Source of the DNA: Chara braunii
Taxonomy: Eukaryota; Streptophyta; Charophyceae; Charales; Characeae
Assembly (NCBI GenBank): GCA_003427395.1
Contig: BFEA01000746.1
Location: forward strand, 78,372 to 142,371
Direction: 5' to 3'
DNA: 64,000 nt
In this document: positions 32,536 through 42,950 of the stretch, piece by piece
Layout: each line of letters starts with the position of its first letter
Numbering within the stretch: position 1 is the stretch's first letter
Notes under the pieces: model-generated
Seen by the model: the letters and a program-made list of their open reading frames with translations, nothing else
Databases searched by the model: none
Told to the model about the DNA's origin: nothing
Position numbers and translations under genes: made by a program

Positions 32536-33333
32536 CCATACAACTTATCTCGAGCTGGCGGGCTGATTATGCCCGTTGTGGTCGATAAGCAAACCTCTGG
32601 TTTGAAGGCTTTTCAATCCAGAGGATTTTTGTTGCCTCTGTTTGTCTGCAGGTAAGAATGGCATCGTGATGTCAAGTGGTATGCGAGCTTTTCCCGGAGG
32701 TGCATACGGGAATTGGACGTGCGTTATCCTTGCGATGATTAAATACTTGGAGCTCCGGTAACAAGAGATCACGTTCTGCGATTGCGGTTGTTGTCGCATG
32801 GACGGGTATGAATATATATATGACTCGTTATTGTGATGATTTACATGCGGATTTCAAGAGGAATGTCTCAGCCGCGGGAGTTCGGGCTTGGCAGCCTTTT
32901 TGGTGGACGTTATATACGGGCGATGCTCTCAAGTGTTTTGGACCAATACGGAAGCTAACCCGTAAGCGTATCTTTGATTTTGCATCGTTCGCTTATTTAT
33001 TTGATATTATATTTTATTTATTTATTTATTTATATTTATATTTATTCATTGATTTATATATATATATATATATTTATTCAGGCTTGAGTTGCGGGTTATG
33101 ATTGGAAGAGGATTATGTATTAGGAGTGATCGTCGACCACGTTCTTTGCTGCAGCAATTTTTAGTGTAGAAGTGCTGATGGTACGCGTGGTCAAGGTTTT
33201 AGGAGGAGCTTGATTCTTACTCACTGTTTTTCTGCATACGACTTATTTACTGATTATATGTTGATTCATTTACGTGTACCTGGTGTCAGGAGTTACATCA
33301 TGATTCATACTTGCCAAGACTTCTCCGCGCAAA
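32536..33333 (+). promoter_or_regulatory. Penelope-like element 5' leader
   Basis: Non-coding sequence between the 5' pseudo-LTR and the first ORF, ending in AT-rich TTTATTTATTTATTTATATT and (TA)n stretches at 33010-33075. Any promoter would lie here or in the pseudo-LTR, but I can name no specific site. Confidence 0.4.
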
Positions 33334-34445
33334 ATGGGCAGATCAAGGTCACAGTGGAGGTCCATATCACCGAGAAGGAGGTATGAGGACTCAAGGAGAG
33401 CAAGATCACCAGGGAGACGTTCTGACCGATCGGATGGGAGTTCATCGGATAGGAGGAAGGAGAAGCATCGCTCAAGGTCGACATCCTCTTCGGAACGAAG
33501 GAGAAAGAGGAGAGTGTCGAGAGAACGGGATGATCGTAAGTACGACTTCCCGTACAACAAACCAGCCCCGGGCAACAGGGCGTGGTTGATCGTCGAGCTG
33601 CTTGATGAGATGTATGCACTCAGGAGGGAGCTTGATTGACTGAGGAAGAAGGTAGAGAAGTTATGCGACGACGTGAGAGAAGTGAAGGAGAAGCATCTTG
33701 CTTCGGGCGTTACTACAGAGCAGCTCAAGGAAGCGGTATAAAAGGCGGTGGATGAGGCTAGTGTGAAACAAGCCTCGTCAGTACCAAGGAGCAGCGCCTC
33801 TGCCGAGAACCGCAAGCGCGAGGAAGTCAAGGAAGACACGACGGTAGCAAAGCAGAGAACCTTAAGCGACAACTTGAAGAGATGAGACATATTCGTTTTG
33901 ACCTGGCAACCCTACGAGGTACAGTAAATGGACTGAAATCACCGGCCTCAAGACAGTTTATCTCTCCACGGGCGATGCAGCGGGTCGATCACCGTACTCC
34001 AGCAAAGAGGACGCCGGTGAAGACTGCACCAGGCCCAAGCGGAGGGAAGAAAGCGAAGCTAAGACAAAGCGAAGCTCGCCAGAGGATCGTGCGATCAACT
34101 GCCAGGCGAAGGATCCTAGAAGGAAAGCAGATCTCGGAGAATATGCTGCAGAGTTTGCAGATGGGGGATCTCAAGAAGTTGTGCACAAAACACAATATCA
34201 AGTATAAGGGCATGTTGCAGGCACGCGTCGCCCTTAGAAAGATTATTAGGGTGATCGTCATGGTTACGGAGGATATGGTGGACCCTGAAGAAAACGGGGA
34301 GGAGGCGCAGACGAAGTATCGGCAAGGGGACCACGGGATTAGCGAATCCATGGTTGAGGACGCAGAGGAAGGAGAAGTGAGCGAGTCATCAGAAGATCCG
34401 GATGAGGAAGACGAGGAGAATGACGTGGAACCGTCGGCGAACTAG
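33334..34445 (+). pseudogene. Penelope-like ORF1: SR-rich, coiled coil and SAP-like domain
   Basis: 33334-33636 encodes an Arg/Ser-rich start (GRSRSQWRSISPRRRYEDSR). After an in-frame TGA (33637) the same frame continues as coiled coil (RKKVEKLCDDVREVKEKHL) with a TAA at 33739. A frame change near 33.86 kb leads into 33882-34445: RQLEEMRHIRFDLATLRG, then LQMGDLKKLCTKHNIKYKG (34155-34210), which fits a SAP helix-extension-helix DNA-binding motif, and an acidic tail (EEGEVSESSEDPDEEDEE). It is probably a nucleic-acid-binding accessory protein or the N-terminus of the polyprotein. TGA and TAA here could both derive from C-to-T changes. Confidence 0.6.
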
Positions 34446-34496
34446 CGGCCGACTGGTCCTTCGGCTACAGGCCTCCCAACTGGGATACAGTGGAGC

Positions 34497-35020
34497 TTGG
34501 CACGGAGATGCAACCTGATGCTGGCAGAACTCATCAAGGAAGGAAGGTGGCAGGAGTGTCGGATCATCAACCGTGTATTTGGAACCACCACAAGAACGCT
34601 GCTACTTGAAGGACACATAAAGTGGGGAAGGCAGATCTTGGGACTTCTTCAGAACTACACGGGGACAGATGACGAAGCGACCAAGGTGTGTGTCTACATT
34701 TGGCTTTCTCCATGGTGCAGACATTTCTACATTGGCAAGACTGTACGCAGCATACACACGAGGTGGCGGGAACATGTATGATCCATTTGAAAACCCGATC
34801 ACAAGCAACAACGCAAGCTGTGCTCGCGGGTCGGGAAGTTCGGAGTACATAAGTATGTTTGCCTACCCCTGTGGACGGGAAGTCCGACGGATGCGGAGCA
34901 GGTGGAAAGAGCACTCATCCGGAAGTGGGATCCGTATCTCAACATGTCGCACACAGGAGGACGACGAGTAAGAGAAAGACTAAGCACGGTCATAGAGTCA
35001 CAGACATCGACAGACTTTCG
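34497..35020 (+). pseudogene. Penelope-like GIY-YIG endonuclease domain
   Basis: VYIWLSPWCRHFYIGKTVRS (34690-34750) holds the GIY and YIG blocks; RWREHV follows. The frame continues through two TGA codons (34779, 34788) into KLCSRVGKFGVHKYVCLPL, then AEQVERALIRKWDPYLN (34893-34943), the Glu and Asn blocks of the fold. It would nick target DNA. Only one Cys lies between GIY and YIG, so the two-Cys finger reported for relatives is not evident. After 34.95 kb the coding frame shifts to that of the RT. Confidence 0.75.
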
Positions 35021-37312
35021 CTAACCGACATACAGGTGTGCTTTACTAATGAGATGGGCTTTAGTTCGACCACACTTACCACTTTGATTAGGCCTGATGC
35101 CATCATCCACTCGACCAGTGGATCATTGTGGGTCGAAGGCTGGAAAGTCGTAAAAAGGAGATTCGGGGATTCGATCATGCTGATTGACGGACAAAAGTTA
35201 ACATTAAGAGAGGGATGAGCAAAAAATGAGGCAGGATGTGTTATAAGAGTGGTATGTTGTGTGCTCACTAATAACCCGTATAGGAAATTAAGATGGAAAC
35301 TCATCTCTTTTCTGCGAGCACCGTGGACACGTGCAAAGATCTATTGATATACCCTGACGTAGATGATTAAGCTTTACCTGTCTATGAGGTCCATTGCCTC
35401 TAAGAAGAGTCGTGGGATCTTACGTGGTTGTTTGTCACGCGTAGCGATAAGGAAGTATCCCGTGAACATCAGGAGACGTATAATATTGAGAGTTCCTTAC
35501 TCCCCTGAGGTGGACTAAGTAGGAGTTAGGAGGTTGATGGCTCAATCAATCCGAAAACCTGTACAACACAGATACCTAGCACGGGCACTTGAGAGACGGA
35601 TGAGGGTGATGTTTGCTAAGTCGAGGACGATAGGGGACTTACTACCCAACCATCGAAAGATGGTAAGTAGCCGACCAGAATGTCCGTGTGGGGATTTATC
35701 GTTTCCCAAACAGGATGGACATGTATCATTCAGACTTACTGAAATCACTAATCATCCTTTGCTACTCAACTCTAGGAATGTGCCTTTTCATCCAAGTGGA
35801 AACTGTGTACATGCCATAAAGAGCGCTATCGCTCGCGCTTTGCATACAATACCGCTACGTTATAGGAAGGAACAAACCTCCGAAGTTGAGGTGGCAGACT
35901 GTGTAAGGAGTCGGGGCAACCACATGACTGGGATTAGTATCACGGAGGTGTTCGCACTTAAGAAAAGTTTCCAATCTCTGGTCTGCTCTCCACTGGATCG
36001 GAATCCAGGGGAAACTTTCATTGAGTGTCCGATGGTATACCGGGATCGAATGCATACCATGTTTTTTGAAGTGCCCAATTACAGACAGATAGGATCCACG
36101 ATGGCAGATGTGTTAGATACAACATCTATTACATACAAGGAGGCAGGACTGACTAAGTTTGGACCGTGGTATAGGCAAGGGCAGTATGGGCATGCGTACG
36201 TAATTCCCAATGATAAGGATGTGGTTAAGAGACGACCAATTGTTCGAACATTCCAAGAACCCTCATTCAAAGCCTCGGAGCTTCTTGCCAGGTGTGTGAA
36301 TTTTTTGCTGAATTCCGTGAAAGTTGGATTTGGACTCAGTGAGACTAACGATCTGGTCGCACGGATCGAATAGATCAATGAGCAAGCTAAGTCTTACTTC
36401 TCAGATGAGGGTCAAGTTTCTTGTTGTACATTCAATGTGAAAGAGATGTTCACATGTCTGGAGCATAGCCACATCGAAAGAGCAATGGATTGGCTAGTTT
36501 GTCAACACCTTGAGACGCAGAACACACATTTGAGAATCAAGATGCAGGGGAAGAAGATTGGCATGGGAAAAGCGAAGGGAGTCTGGGGTTGGAAGACTGT
36601 AAAGGTGAGAGATCTGCCAAAGCTGCTACGCTTCGATATCTTGCACGCTTACTTTCTGGTGCAAGGAACATTGATGAAACAAGTACAAGGGATTCCAATG
36701 AGAAAAGGGTCGAGCCCACCGATCACTAACTTGGTATGCACATATGGTGAATATTGTTGGCAACATTCCCTGGGGATGGACGAGTCATTCCTGCATGGGA
36801 TACAGTTTGTCGATGACGTCTTTTTAGCCATCATCCACCACAAGAATGATATGGACACGACACGACGACTGATCGAGCAATTCAGGCAGTGCTACCATCC
36901 ATCACCAAAGATTGAGGAGACAGCCAACTTGCAGGACGATAAGTTGAAGTATCTGGAAACTGAAATTCGAAAGAATGATGGACAACCCCTCCTGAAGTGT
37001 TTTCATCGGCTTAAGAACGAAGAAGCACTTCGTGAGGGGTTTTCTGGGCGCTTTCGCACGATAAAACACTTCAGGAGTTTTGACCCTAAAAAATCTAAGT
37101 CCCTTACGATACTGGGGACTATCCACAAAATTCTGACAAATACGACGGACCAAAAAGACACTGTGGGTATACTTAGGCATTTTTGCACCGAAGCCAGGAA
37201 TTTGGGGTATCCCACAGACACCCTCATTGAGTCTATTTTGGCAATCCGAAGTACAAGGCTACAGAAGGGACGCTGGACCCGCTTTCTAGCAGGTGATGCT
37301 CCCCACCAATAG
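34960..37312 (+). pseudogene. Penelope-like reverse transcriptase
   Basis: After a linker (TDIQVCFTNEMGFSSTTLTT, SLWVEGWKVVKRRFGDSIML) the frame runs to 37312 with stops TGA 35216, TGA 35345, TAG 35360, TAA 35516 and TAG 36371. RT blocks: VIPNDKDVVKRRPIVRTFQE (36200), motif A TFNVKEMFTCL (36430), motif B QGIPMRKGSSPPITNLVCTY (36685), motif C QFVDDVFLAI (36806), then KLKYLETEIRKNDGQ (36943). Motif A has Asn where the metal-binding Asp is expected (AAT for GAT), so it is inactive even apart from the stops. The last codons before 37312 come from the inserted SINE; the 5' pseudo-LTR retains the older C-terminal sequence (TVAKEVLHWLQ). Confidence 0.85.
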
Positions 37313-38162
37313 ATGGAGCCACTCCCTAGGTGCTAGTGGTGTCTGCTCTTATTAGCACCACTAACACTGGTGACAGTGGCCAAGGAAGTTTTGCACTGGC
37401 TACAGACGACTCAGAATGGCTAACCGGGTATAGGATCTTAGTAACTGTTTTATGCAGACATAGGGAGTTTTTGTAGTACCGGATATTTAATAATAATTAT
37501 TATATTTAATTATTTATTTATCCGATAAGTTTTTCGGTACCACTATGGCAGGCAGCACCGCTGCAGGGACATATCGGTCGACTTCCGAGAGAGGCAGTTT
37601 AATAGTTCTGGAAGGACGGTACCTAGGATAGGGACTGCCTTTTAGAAGATTTTTTTTTCCAGGATCAGGACTGCATACATACGGAACGAAATTTGGAAAA
37701 TAGGGGACAAGTATACTGCTCCGACACAACCGGCACGGACAGTACCAGTGTACGTTGGAGTTCCTAAGATAGGAGCGACCTTCAATCTTTTTTGTGGATG
37801 TAACCAGGGAGTGGGACTACATACATGCGATAGGAACTACCTTGAATGATGACCAGGACTGCATAAATTGTCTTTTGAGAGCCCGTCGCTCTCAGATGGA
37901 GGTCAAAACAGACGTGGTAATTAGAACGAAGTGAAGAAGGCTGGTTAGGGACGGACTGAGACGTTTGGGATAGAGTGTGGCGGATAGGAGGAGAGGCAAG
38001 ATATATAGGCAGTACCTCAAGTGAGTATGTCGCCTGAGTGGACGAGGCTGAAGGGCGATGCTGTGGCGTACTTGTGACGCACACAATTATATATTTTTGC
38101 ACATTGTGTCCTCCACGAGAGTAAAGCCTCACACATTGTGCTTTTCTACATGAAGTGTGCTT
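37112..38162 (+). repeat. pseudo-LTR, 3' copy (with SINE insertion)
   Basis: Nearly identical to 31592-32535 apart from a 105-bp SINE at 37267-37371 and scattered substitutions. It ends at the junction with LINE sequence (TGCTT|TGAGTTTTGGG). Confidence 0.85.
37267..37371 (+). mobile_element. 105-bp SINE insertion without poly(A)
   Basis: Comparing the two pseudo-LTRs gives an empty site (GGCTACAAAG|GACAGTGG) and a filled site (GGCTACAGAA|...|GACAGTGG). The insert is GGGACGCTGGACCCGCTTTC, CTCCCCACCAATAGATGG, then hairpin TAGTGGTG (37334), loop TCTGCTCTTATTAG, CACCACTA (37356), and ends ACACTGGT. No A-tail and no clear duplication remain. It disrupts the RT C-terminus. Confidence 0.85.
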
Positions 38163-38790
38163 TGAGTTTTGGGTCTTTCCTAAGGATCCTGAACCATTAA
38201 ATGGGGATTGATTCTATGATTTTTTCTAGTGCCCCTGCCGATCCTCTACAATATCTTAGAGAAGGCATGAGATCCGTGGTAGAGTACCAGTCCTTAGTTT
38301 CTGGATTCCAAATATCTCATATCCTGAGGATGTCCTTCTTCATTCATCCCTTCTAGGGAGACTCCAAGCAGTGAAAAGTCCTACCTTGAGAGTCAGCGAT
38401 CCATCTGTTGTTAAAAAGGGGTTGTTGACAGACCTCTTCCCATCGTTTGGGTGCAACCTTGTCCGGTAGAGGTAATTTGCGCCAAGTCTTGAGTAGCTCT
38501 GGCCAAAATGGATAATTTTTGATATCCCTTTGTGTAGCCTGACGATGTGCTTCTGATGTCTGGCCTGAGGGTTGTGTTCCACCTCTGGGGATAGACCAAC
38601 AACGGTTCTCCAACCATAACAAAGGGTCTGTCCCTTTCGGGACCTTTGGGGCTAGTCGTGAGATTTGTTGCTCTGCTAGCCATGTTGGGGGGGGGAACCT
38701 CTTCACCCTGAACTTGGCGCCAGATACCTGCTGCTGCACACTGGTTCCTCCCTCCCCCTACCTTTTGAGATACACTCTCGTAATGAGCAT
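38163..38790 (-). pseudogene. LINE ORF2 part (right of Penelope-like insertion)
   Basis: Minus strand: LLKTWRKLPLPDKVAPKRWE, EVCQQPLFNNRWIADSQG (38520-38370), matching LLKTWRSLSLHNRPFPSRYE and EVLRQPLFGNRSISDQNG near 27.87-27.98 kb. It is continuous in orientation with 30480-31591. Confidence 0.75.
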
Positions 38791-38827
38791 GATGGGGAAT
38801 CATTGGGGATTAGGGCGTACTACTCAT

Positions 38828-39000
38828 TTTGATTTTTTTTTTAATTATTATTATTATTATTATTTTTTAACCGAAACATCTGTGGCAACCTGCTATTGGA
38901 GGTGATACGAGCATCCTCCAATAGCAAGCCCCAATTTATAGATGGCTCCAATCTAGGTGGGGAGCATCACCTGCTGGAAACCGGGTCCAGCGTCCCACTA
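38828..39000 (-). mobile_element. SINE copy, minus strand, perfect 12-bp hairpin
   Basis: Minus sense: GGGACGCTGGACCCGGTTTC, GATGCTCCCCACCTAGATTG, then TGCTATTGGAGG, loop ATGCTCGTATCA, CCTCCAATAGCA (plus coordinates 38891-38926), then a tail of AAT repeats and A-run (plus strand T/ATT run 38828-38870). Confidence 0.85.
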
Positions 39001-39793
39001 ACAAGATTGAAGACGATATACCTGACGGAACAACATTGATTGCCCTCTCTCTCGAGGGGATTGAATGTCCTCCCAATTATCAGTCAGGTCACAACATATA
39101 TGAAAATCTAGCCATGGGGAGGGTGGCAAACTCTCCTCCGATCATCCTAATTCCTCACAGTCATAACCGTGCAAAGCAAACCCTAGGCCCCCTCCGTGCA
39201 TGAGGCCGCTGCCCAGCTCCATGATTCACATTTTCCTCCAGCGGAGGATGTTTGCCTACCCTCCCTTATCGTAAGCTATTCACCCAGCGAAGATCGGTCT
39301 CACAAGATTGTTTTTATCAAATTACTGGCAGAGGATAGCAACATCCGCGACATATTTCATTCTTGTTATTATTAGTATTATCACACATCTGCCATGCATA
39401 CTCTTCCCACTACCATTTCGCCAACCAGAGTTCTGCCCATCCCTTATTAATTGTCTTATCTCCTCCCCCTATCCCCCACCCAACCTCTCGCTCCTCTCCA
39501 TCGTGCCCCCCACCAGGGAGGGGGCAGGGAGAAACCCTAGGTTAAAAAGAGAAGACGACAGGTGATATTTACGCGGGAGTAAAACAATCAAAACACATGC
39601 CAAACCCATCGAATCCACCCCCCCCCCCCCGTGGTCAACTACCTGAGCCACCCCGATGATTGTACGACGCCGCGGCTCATTAGTATTACCCTCTGGGGGG
39701 GAATGGCATACCCCTGCGATATAAAAAAAAACCCCTATCGTCGCCATTGCTCGGTAAATCATCACACATGATATCATTGCCCGCATCAGCCTG
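39001..39793. other. no recognisable feature
   Basis: No gene or repeat family that I can support, apart from a C-run at 39618-39632 and an A-run at 39723. Confidence 0.4.
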
Positions 39794-40639
39794 CTAGGTA
39801 GATGACAAATCAATTGTAAAAAAACCTTTCAAAACAAGCGGGGGAACCGCATCACCTACCTCCGCCGAAGCACCGTTGTCAAACAATGATGACGATGCCT
39901 TTTGACCTTCCGCGGGTTGTTGGTAAGATTGTGAAACAACTAGCAACAAACCTTCAGGAGCAAGCATTCGGATCGCTGCTCCCACATCCGTCAAATCTCC
40001 ATTATTTACTACAACAGTCTGAGACTGATAGCCAAACGATACGGACACCACCATGGGATCATCACCCAATTCATCACTCGCCTGAGCAAATGACCGCTGT
40101 TGCTGGACACAAAGTGAAGTATTTGGTGATGTCGCTGTTGTAGATGTTGTAATTGTCGATATTGCTCTTGTTGCCGCTGTTGATGTTATTGATGTTGTTG
40201 ATGTTGTTGATGTTGTTGATGTTGCTGATGTTGCTGATGTTTTTGATGTTGTTGCTGCTGTCCATGTCACGCTATCTGGTGGACCGCTCACGTGTTTCCT
40301 TGCTAGAAGCCCGGCAATCATGTCTTTCACCTGCGTCAGCATCCCAGCGCAGTTGTGTAGGGCGGTCGTCGCCTGTGCTCTGTCATCCTCATCCTGCTGT
40401 CGAAGAGAAATCTGCTCATACAGTTCCTCCTCCCACCCAACATAGATCTCCTCTCCCTCCAACAAAATATCATCCGGTAAGTTGCCATGTTCTATACTCA
40501 GCACCGTGTGCATCTCCTCCAACTGCTGTTTATACAAGGTCACAATGGACAGTGCAGAGTCTTCCTCCACGGTCTGCAGGTCAGGAGGGGTTCCCCACAG
40601 CCCCCCATGAGACAAGGTCTCCGTGTCCATCTTTGCCAT
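39794..40639 (-). CDS. hypothetical protein, 281 aa, intronless ORF
   Basis: This is the longest uninterrupted frame in the window with even composition. Residues 20-120 are rich in Glu/Gln/Leu (LYKQQLEEMHTVLSIEHG, WEEELYEQISLRQQDEDDRA) and likely form coiled coil. Residues 128-175 are a Thr/Ser/Ala tract (TSTTSTTSTTSITST) made by a (TTGATG)n repeat at 40177-40255. The C-terminal part (VVSVSFGYQSQTVVVNNGDL, AAIRMLAPEGLLLVVSQSYQ) is globular in character. There is no known motif. It could be an exon of a host gene or an ORF of an unrecognised element. ATG at 40637-40639 is the first in frame. Confidence 0.4.
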   Translation of the reverse strand: MAKMDTETLSHGGLWGTPPDLQTVEEDSALSIVTLYKQQLEEMHTVLSIEHGNLPDDILLEGEEIYVGWEEELYEQISLRQQDEDDRAQATTALHNCAGMLTQVKDMIAGLLARKHVSGPPDSVTWTAATTSKTSATSATSTTSTTSTTSITSTAATRAISTITTSTTATSPNTSLCVQQQRSFAQASDELGDDPMVVSVSFGYQSQTVVVNNGDLTDVGAAIRMLAPEGLLLVVSQSYQQPAEGQKASSSLFDNGASAEVGDAVPPLVLKGFFTIDLSST

Positions 40640-41158
40640 CGCTGTTGATGTTGGAAGCTGCCACCGCTATACCACTATCTGTCGACAATTTCACGGCTGG
40701 AGTTACCCTGTCCGCGCGTCGCGGGACACCTACGTCACCAACAGCAGCTGCCACGTGGCAATCAAGACACCACGCGCATCTGCCGGGCGCGCATACAGGC
40801 CTAGCGGCCAAGGGGCTCCCTCCCCCAGGCACTAGTTTAGCCGGCGGACCGGGTCTTGCCGGTCTGGCGGCATCGGGGCGCTAGCACTAGCGCAGCTCGG
40901 TACAGCCTTGCTCTCGAACCACTCCTGTGGTGCAAACCTACCCCGTGGGCTGGGGAGAGTTCATGCCCCACATGAAACACTGGACTTCCTCTGGCTGCAA
41001 CCTTAATTGGACCTTCTCCATCCTTGCCAAACGATGAACAGACGCAGCAGCCTGAGGTGGAGAACAGACTCTCACATGAACCACCTGCAGTGCGCTATTC
41101 TGAATGAATTTTTATTTTTTGATAAGAAGCAACCAATTGTAATTAGTTCTGAGAAAGA
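40640..41158. other. unassigned sequence
   Basis: Open frames here (for example 40623-40884) are antisense or extension shadows of the ORF above and GC-rich flank. Nothing else is supported. Confidence 0.4.
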
Positions 41159-41619
41159 ATGGAGGGGCATACTCCCCCTTGGTGATTAGGGAAAGAGACA
41201 ATGTGGAAGAGACCCCGAGTAGCCACGTGGCAGCCAGGGGAGAACGAAGAAAACGATGAAGATCGCACTGATGAAGACTTGCACGAAGATGACGAGCAGT
41301 AGAAAGATAATGGCCAGCGAATTTGATGACCCGTGATGAAATATGGATTGACACACAACAGAATGAAAGACTCCGCATGATGATTACCTGCACGATGGAG
41401 GGGCACACTCCCCCTTTGTGATTAGGGAAAGAGACAATGTGGAAGAGACCCCCAGTAGCCGCATGGTAGCCAGGGGAGAACTAAGAAAACGATGAAGATC
41501 CGCACTGATGAAGACTTGGACGAAGATGACGAGCAGTAGGAGGATAAGTTGATGACCCGCAATGAAATATGGATTGATGCACAACAGAATGAAAGACTCC
41601 GGATGATGATTACCTGCAC
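41159..41619. repeat. 236-bp direct tandem duplication
   Basis: ATGGAGGGGCATACTCCCCC at 41159 and ATGGAGGGGCACACTCCCCC at 41395 start two units. Both run through GAAAGAGACAATGTGGAAGA to GATGATTACCTGCACGA. The second unit lacks about 15 bp in the middle. Confidence 0.9.
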
Positions 41620-42394
41620 GAGACAAAAAAACAGAAGAAAACACACAGATAGGTTGATGATGACCTCCCATCAGCTCTCTATTCTCTCAGTAGCACTGTG
41701 ATGATTCTTCAAGCGTGACCAGCGTTGCGGGACCATCGTTCTCCGCACTTTGGTCTCCACGGGGCTGACTCCAGTTTCCTCCACCGACTTCGGCTTTCAC
41801 CAACTCGCATTAGCTCTCCAGCCTCTTTAAGGGCATTGGCTATGGAGTACTTCATATGAAAAACACAGGCAAAATGTTCAAACAGCAGCTGCCACTACCA
41901 TTCTTCCTTTTCCTCCGTGCCTCAGGCCAGATGCCACATCAGCCTGTGACGTGGCATTGACCCAGTGCCTCTGGATGCCGCGCGTACATCAAGTGCTATC
42001 ACCATACCAATTCACCACATCACAGCGCCTCCCTCGCGCCGGCTGCCAGCGCCACGCCACATGTCAGCCAGTGTCTTCCTAGTCACCACAGGCCAGCTGT
42101 CACCAGCCGCAAGTCGCCAGCGCCCCACCACTCACCTGTTGCCAGCACCTCGCCCCCCGCCAGCAGCCAGCGCATCGCTGCACTCACACAGCCAGCGCCT
42201 CGCTGCTCACGAGAAGCCAGCACCTCGCAGCCTGTGAGAAGCCAACGCCGCGCCCCCTCCCACCAGCTGGTGCCTCGCTCGCAAGCAACCAGTGTGTCGC
42301 CATCCGCCCCCCGCTCGCGCCTCGCCGCCCGCCCGCCAGCCATAGCGCTAACGCGTGCGTTTTGTTCAGGAGAACTGTAGCCTGGAGATATTGG

Positions 42395-42505
42395 GACTTC
42401 CCTCCAGAGGTGATAGAAGCATCCTCCAGTAGAGGGTTCCTGTATTTGAGATGCCTCTGTTGTATTGGTGGGGAGGTGCATCCTCAGGAAAACGGGTTCT
42501 GTCTC
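42395..42505 (-). mobile_element. SINE copy, diverged, minus strand
   Basis: Minus sense: AGAACCCGTTTTCCTGAGGA, CACCTCCCCACCAATACAAC, then GGAGG, loop ATGCTTCTATCA, CCTCTGG. The hairpin zone matches the partial copy near 16.06 kb. Confidence 0.55.
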
Positions 42506-42769
42506 TTTGTAATATCATAGCATCTTTATTTGCGAAGCAAGGAGTTGACCTCCTAGGCATAGCATTGATTGCCCTCGTTCAAAATAAAATTAAATAAAAA
42601 AAAGAAAGATTGCCCTCATTCGAGGGATTAACTGCCCTTGATCCAATGGTGGTGGGGGGGAAGGGAAACAATTGAATTGAACTTTTAGCATGAGCAGTGG
42701 GAGAGTTGGGGCATATGGTGATTCACCAACAGCCCCCAAAATCCCTAACGTCAGGTAATAAGTGGAGAA

Positions 42770-42845
42770 CAAGAACTGTCATGCAGTTTATACACACCAA
42801 TTTGGACGGCTGTGATGTCCCCAAGGACAAAGGTGTTGTTTTTAG
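42770..42845 (-). repeat. partial tandem copy of the U6 unit
   Basis: AACAACACCTTTGT precedes the U6 copy at 42951-42964 and recurs at 42827-42840 (minus sense), where it is again followed by a U6-like start (CCTTGGGGACATCA) and then CAAATTGG. This suggests a tandem dimer whose second member has decayed, rather than a simple target-site duplication. Confidence 0.5.
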
Positions 42846-42950
42846 AAAAAATCAGACCATTTCTCTCTCGATTTATGCGTGTCATCCTTGCACAGGGGCC
42901 ATGTCTAATCTTCTTTGTATTGTTCCAATTTTAACGGATGTCCCGAAGCA
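42846..42950 (-). pseudogene. U6 snRNA pseudogene
   Basis: Read on the minus strand: GTGCTTCGGGACATCCG, TAAAATTGGAACAATACAAA, GAAGATTAGACATGGCCCCT, GCAAGGATGACACGCATAAA, TCGAGAGAGAAATGGTCTG, then TTTTTT. This is clearly U6. The invariant ACAGAGA box reads ACAAAGA, the AGC triad is broken by an extra base (AGAC), and GA is added in the 3' stem, so a pseudogene is likely. The T-run is retained. No TATA or upstream element is evident. Confidence 0.85.

Larger units (their letters stand above)
31592..38162 (+). mobile_element. Penelope-like element with N-terminal GIY-YIG endonuclease
   Basis: The 6.57-kb unit has direct-repeat ends (31592-32535 and 37112-38162), the pseudo-LTR arrangement typical of Penelope-like elements. 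Between them, in order, lie an SR-rich/coiled-coil/SAP-like ORF, a GIY-YIG nuclease and a Penelope-type RT. In classical Penelopes the nuclease follows the RT; here it precedes it, as described for the Chlamys/Naiad clade. It interrupts a minus-strand LINE. Several nonsense codons and a frameshift make this copy inactive. No target-site duplication is obvious at the LINE junctions. Confidence 0.85.

Noticed and set aside
33270-33890. Minus-strand 206-codon Ser-rich ORF
   Set aside because: It is the antisense shadow of the SR-rich Penelope-like ORF.
40153-40884. Plus-strand 243-codon ORF with Leu/Met repeats
   Set aside because: It is antisense to the 281-codon ORF and driven by the (TTGATG)n repeat.
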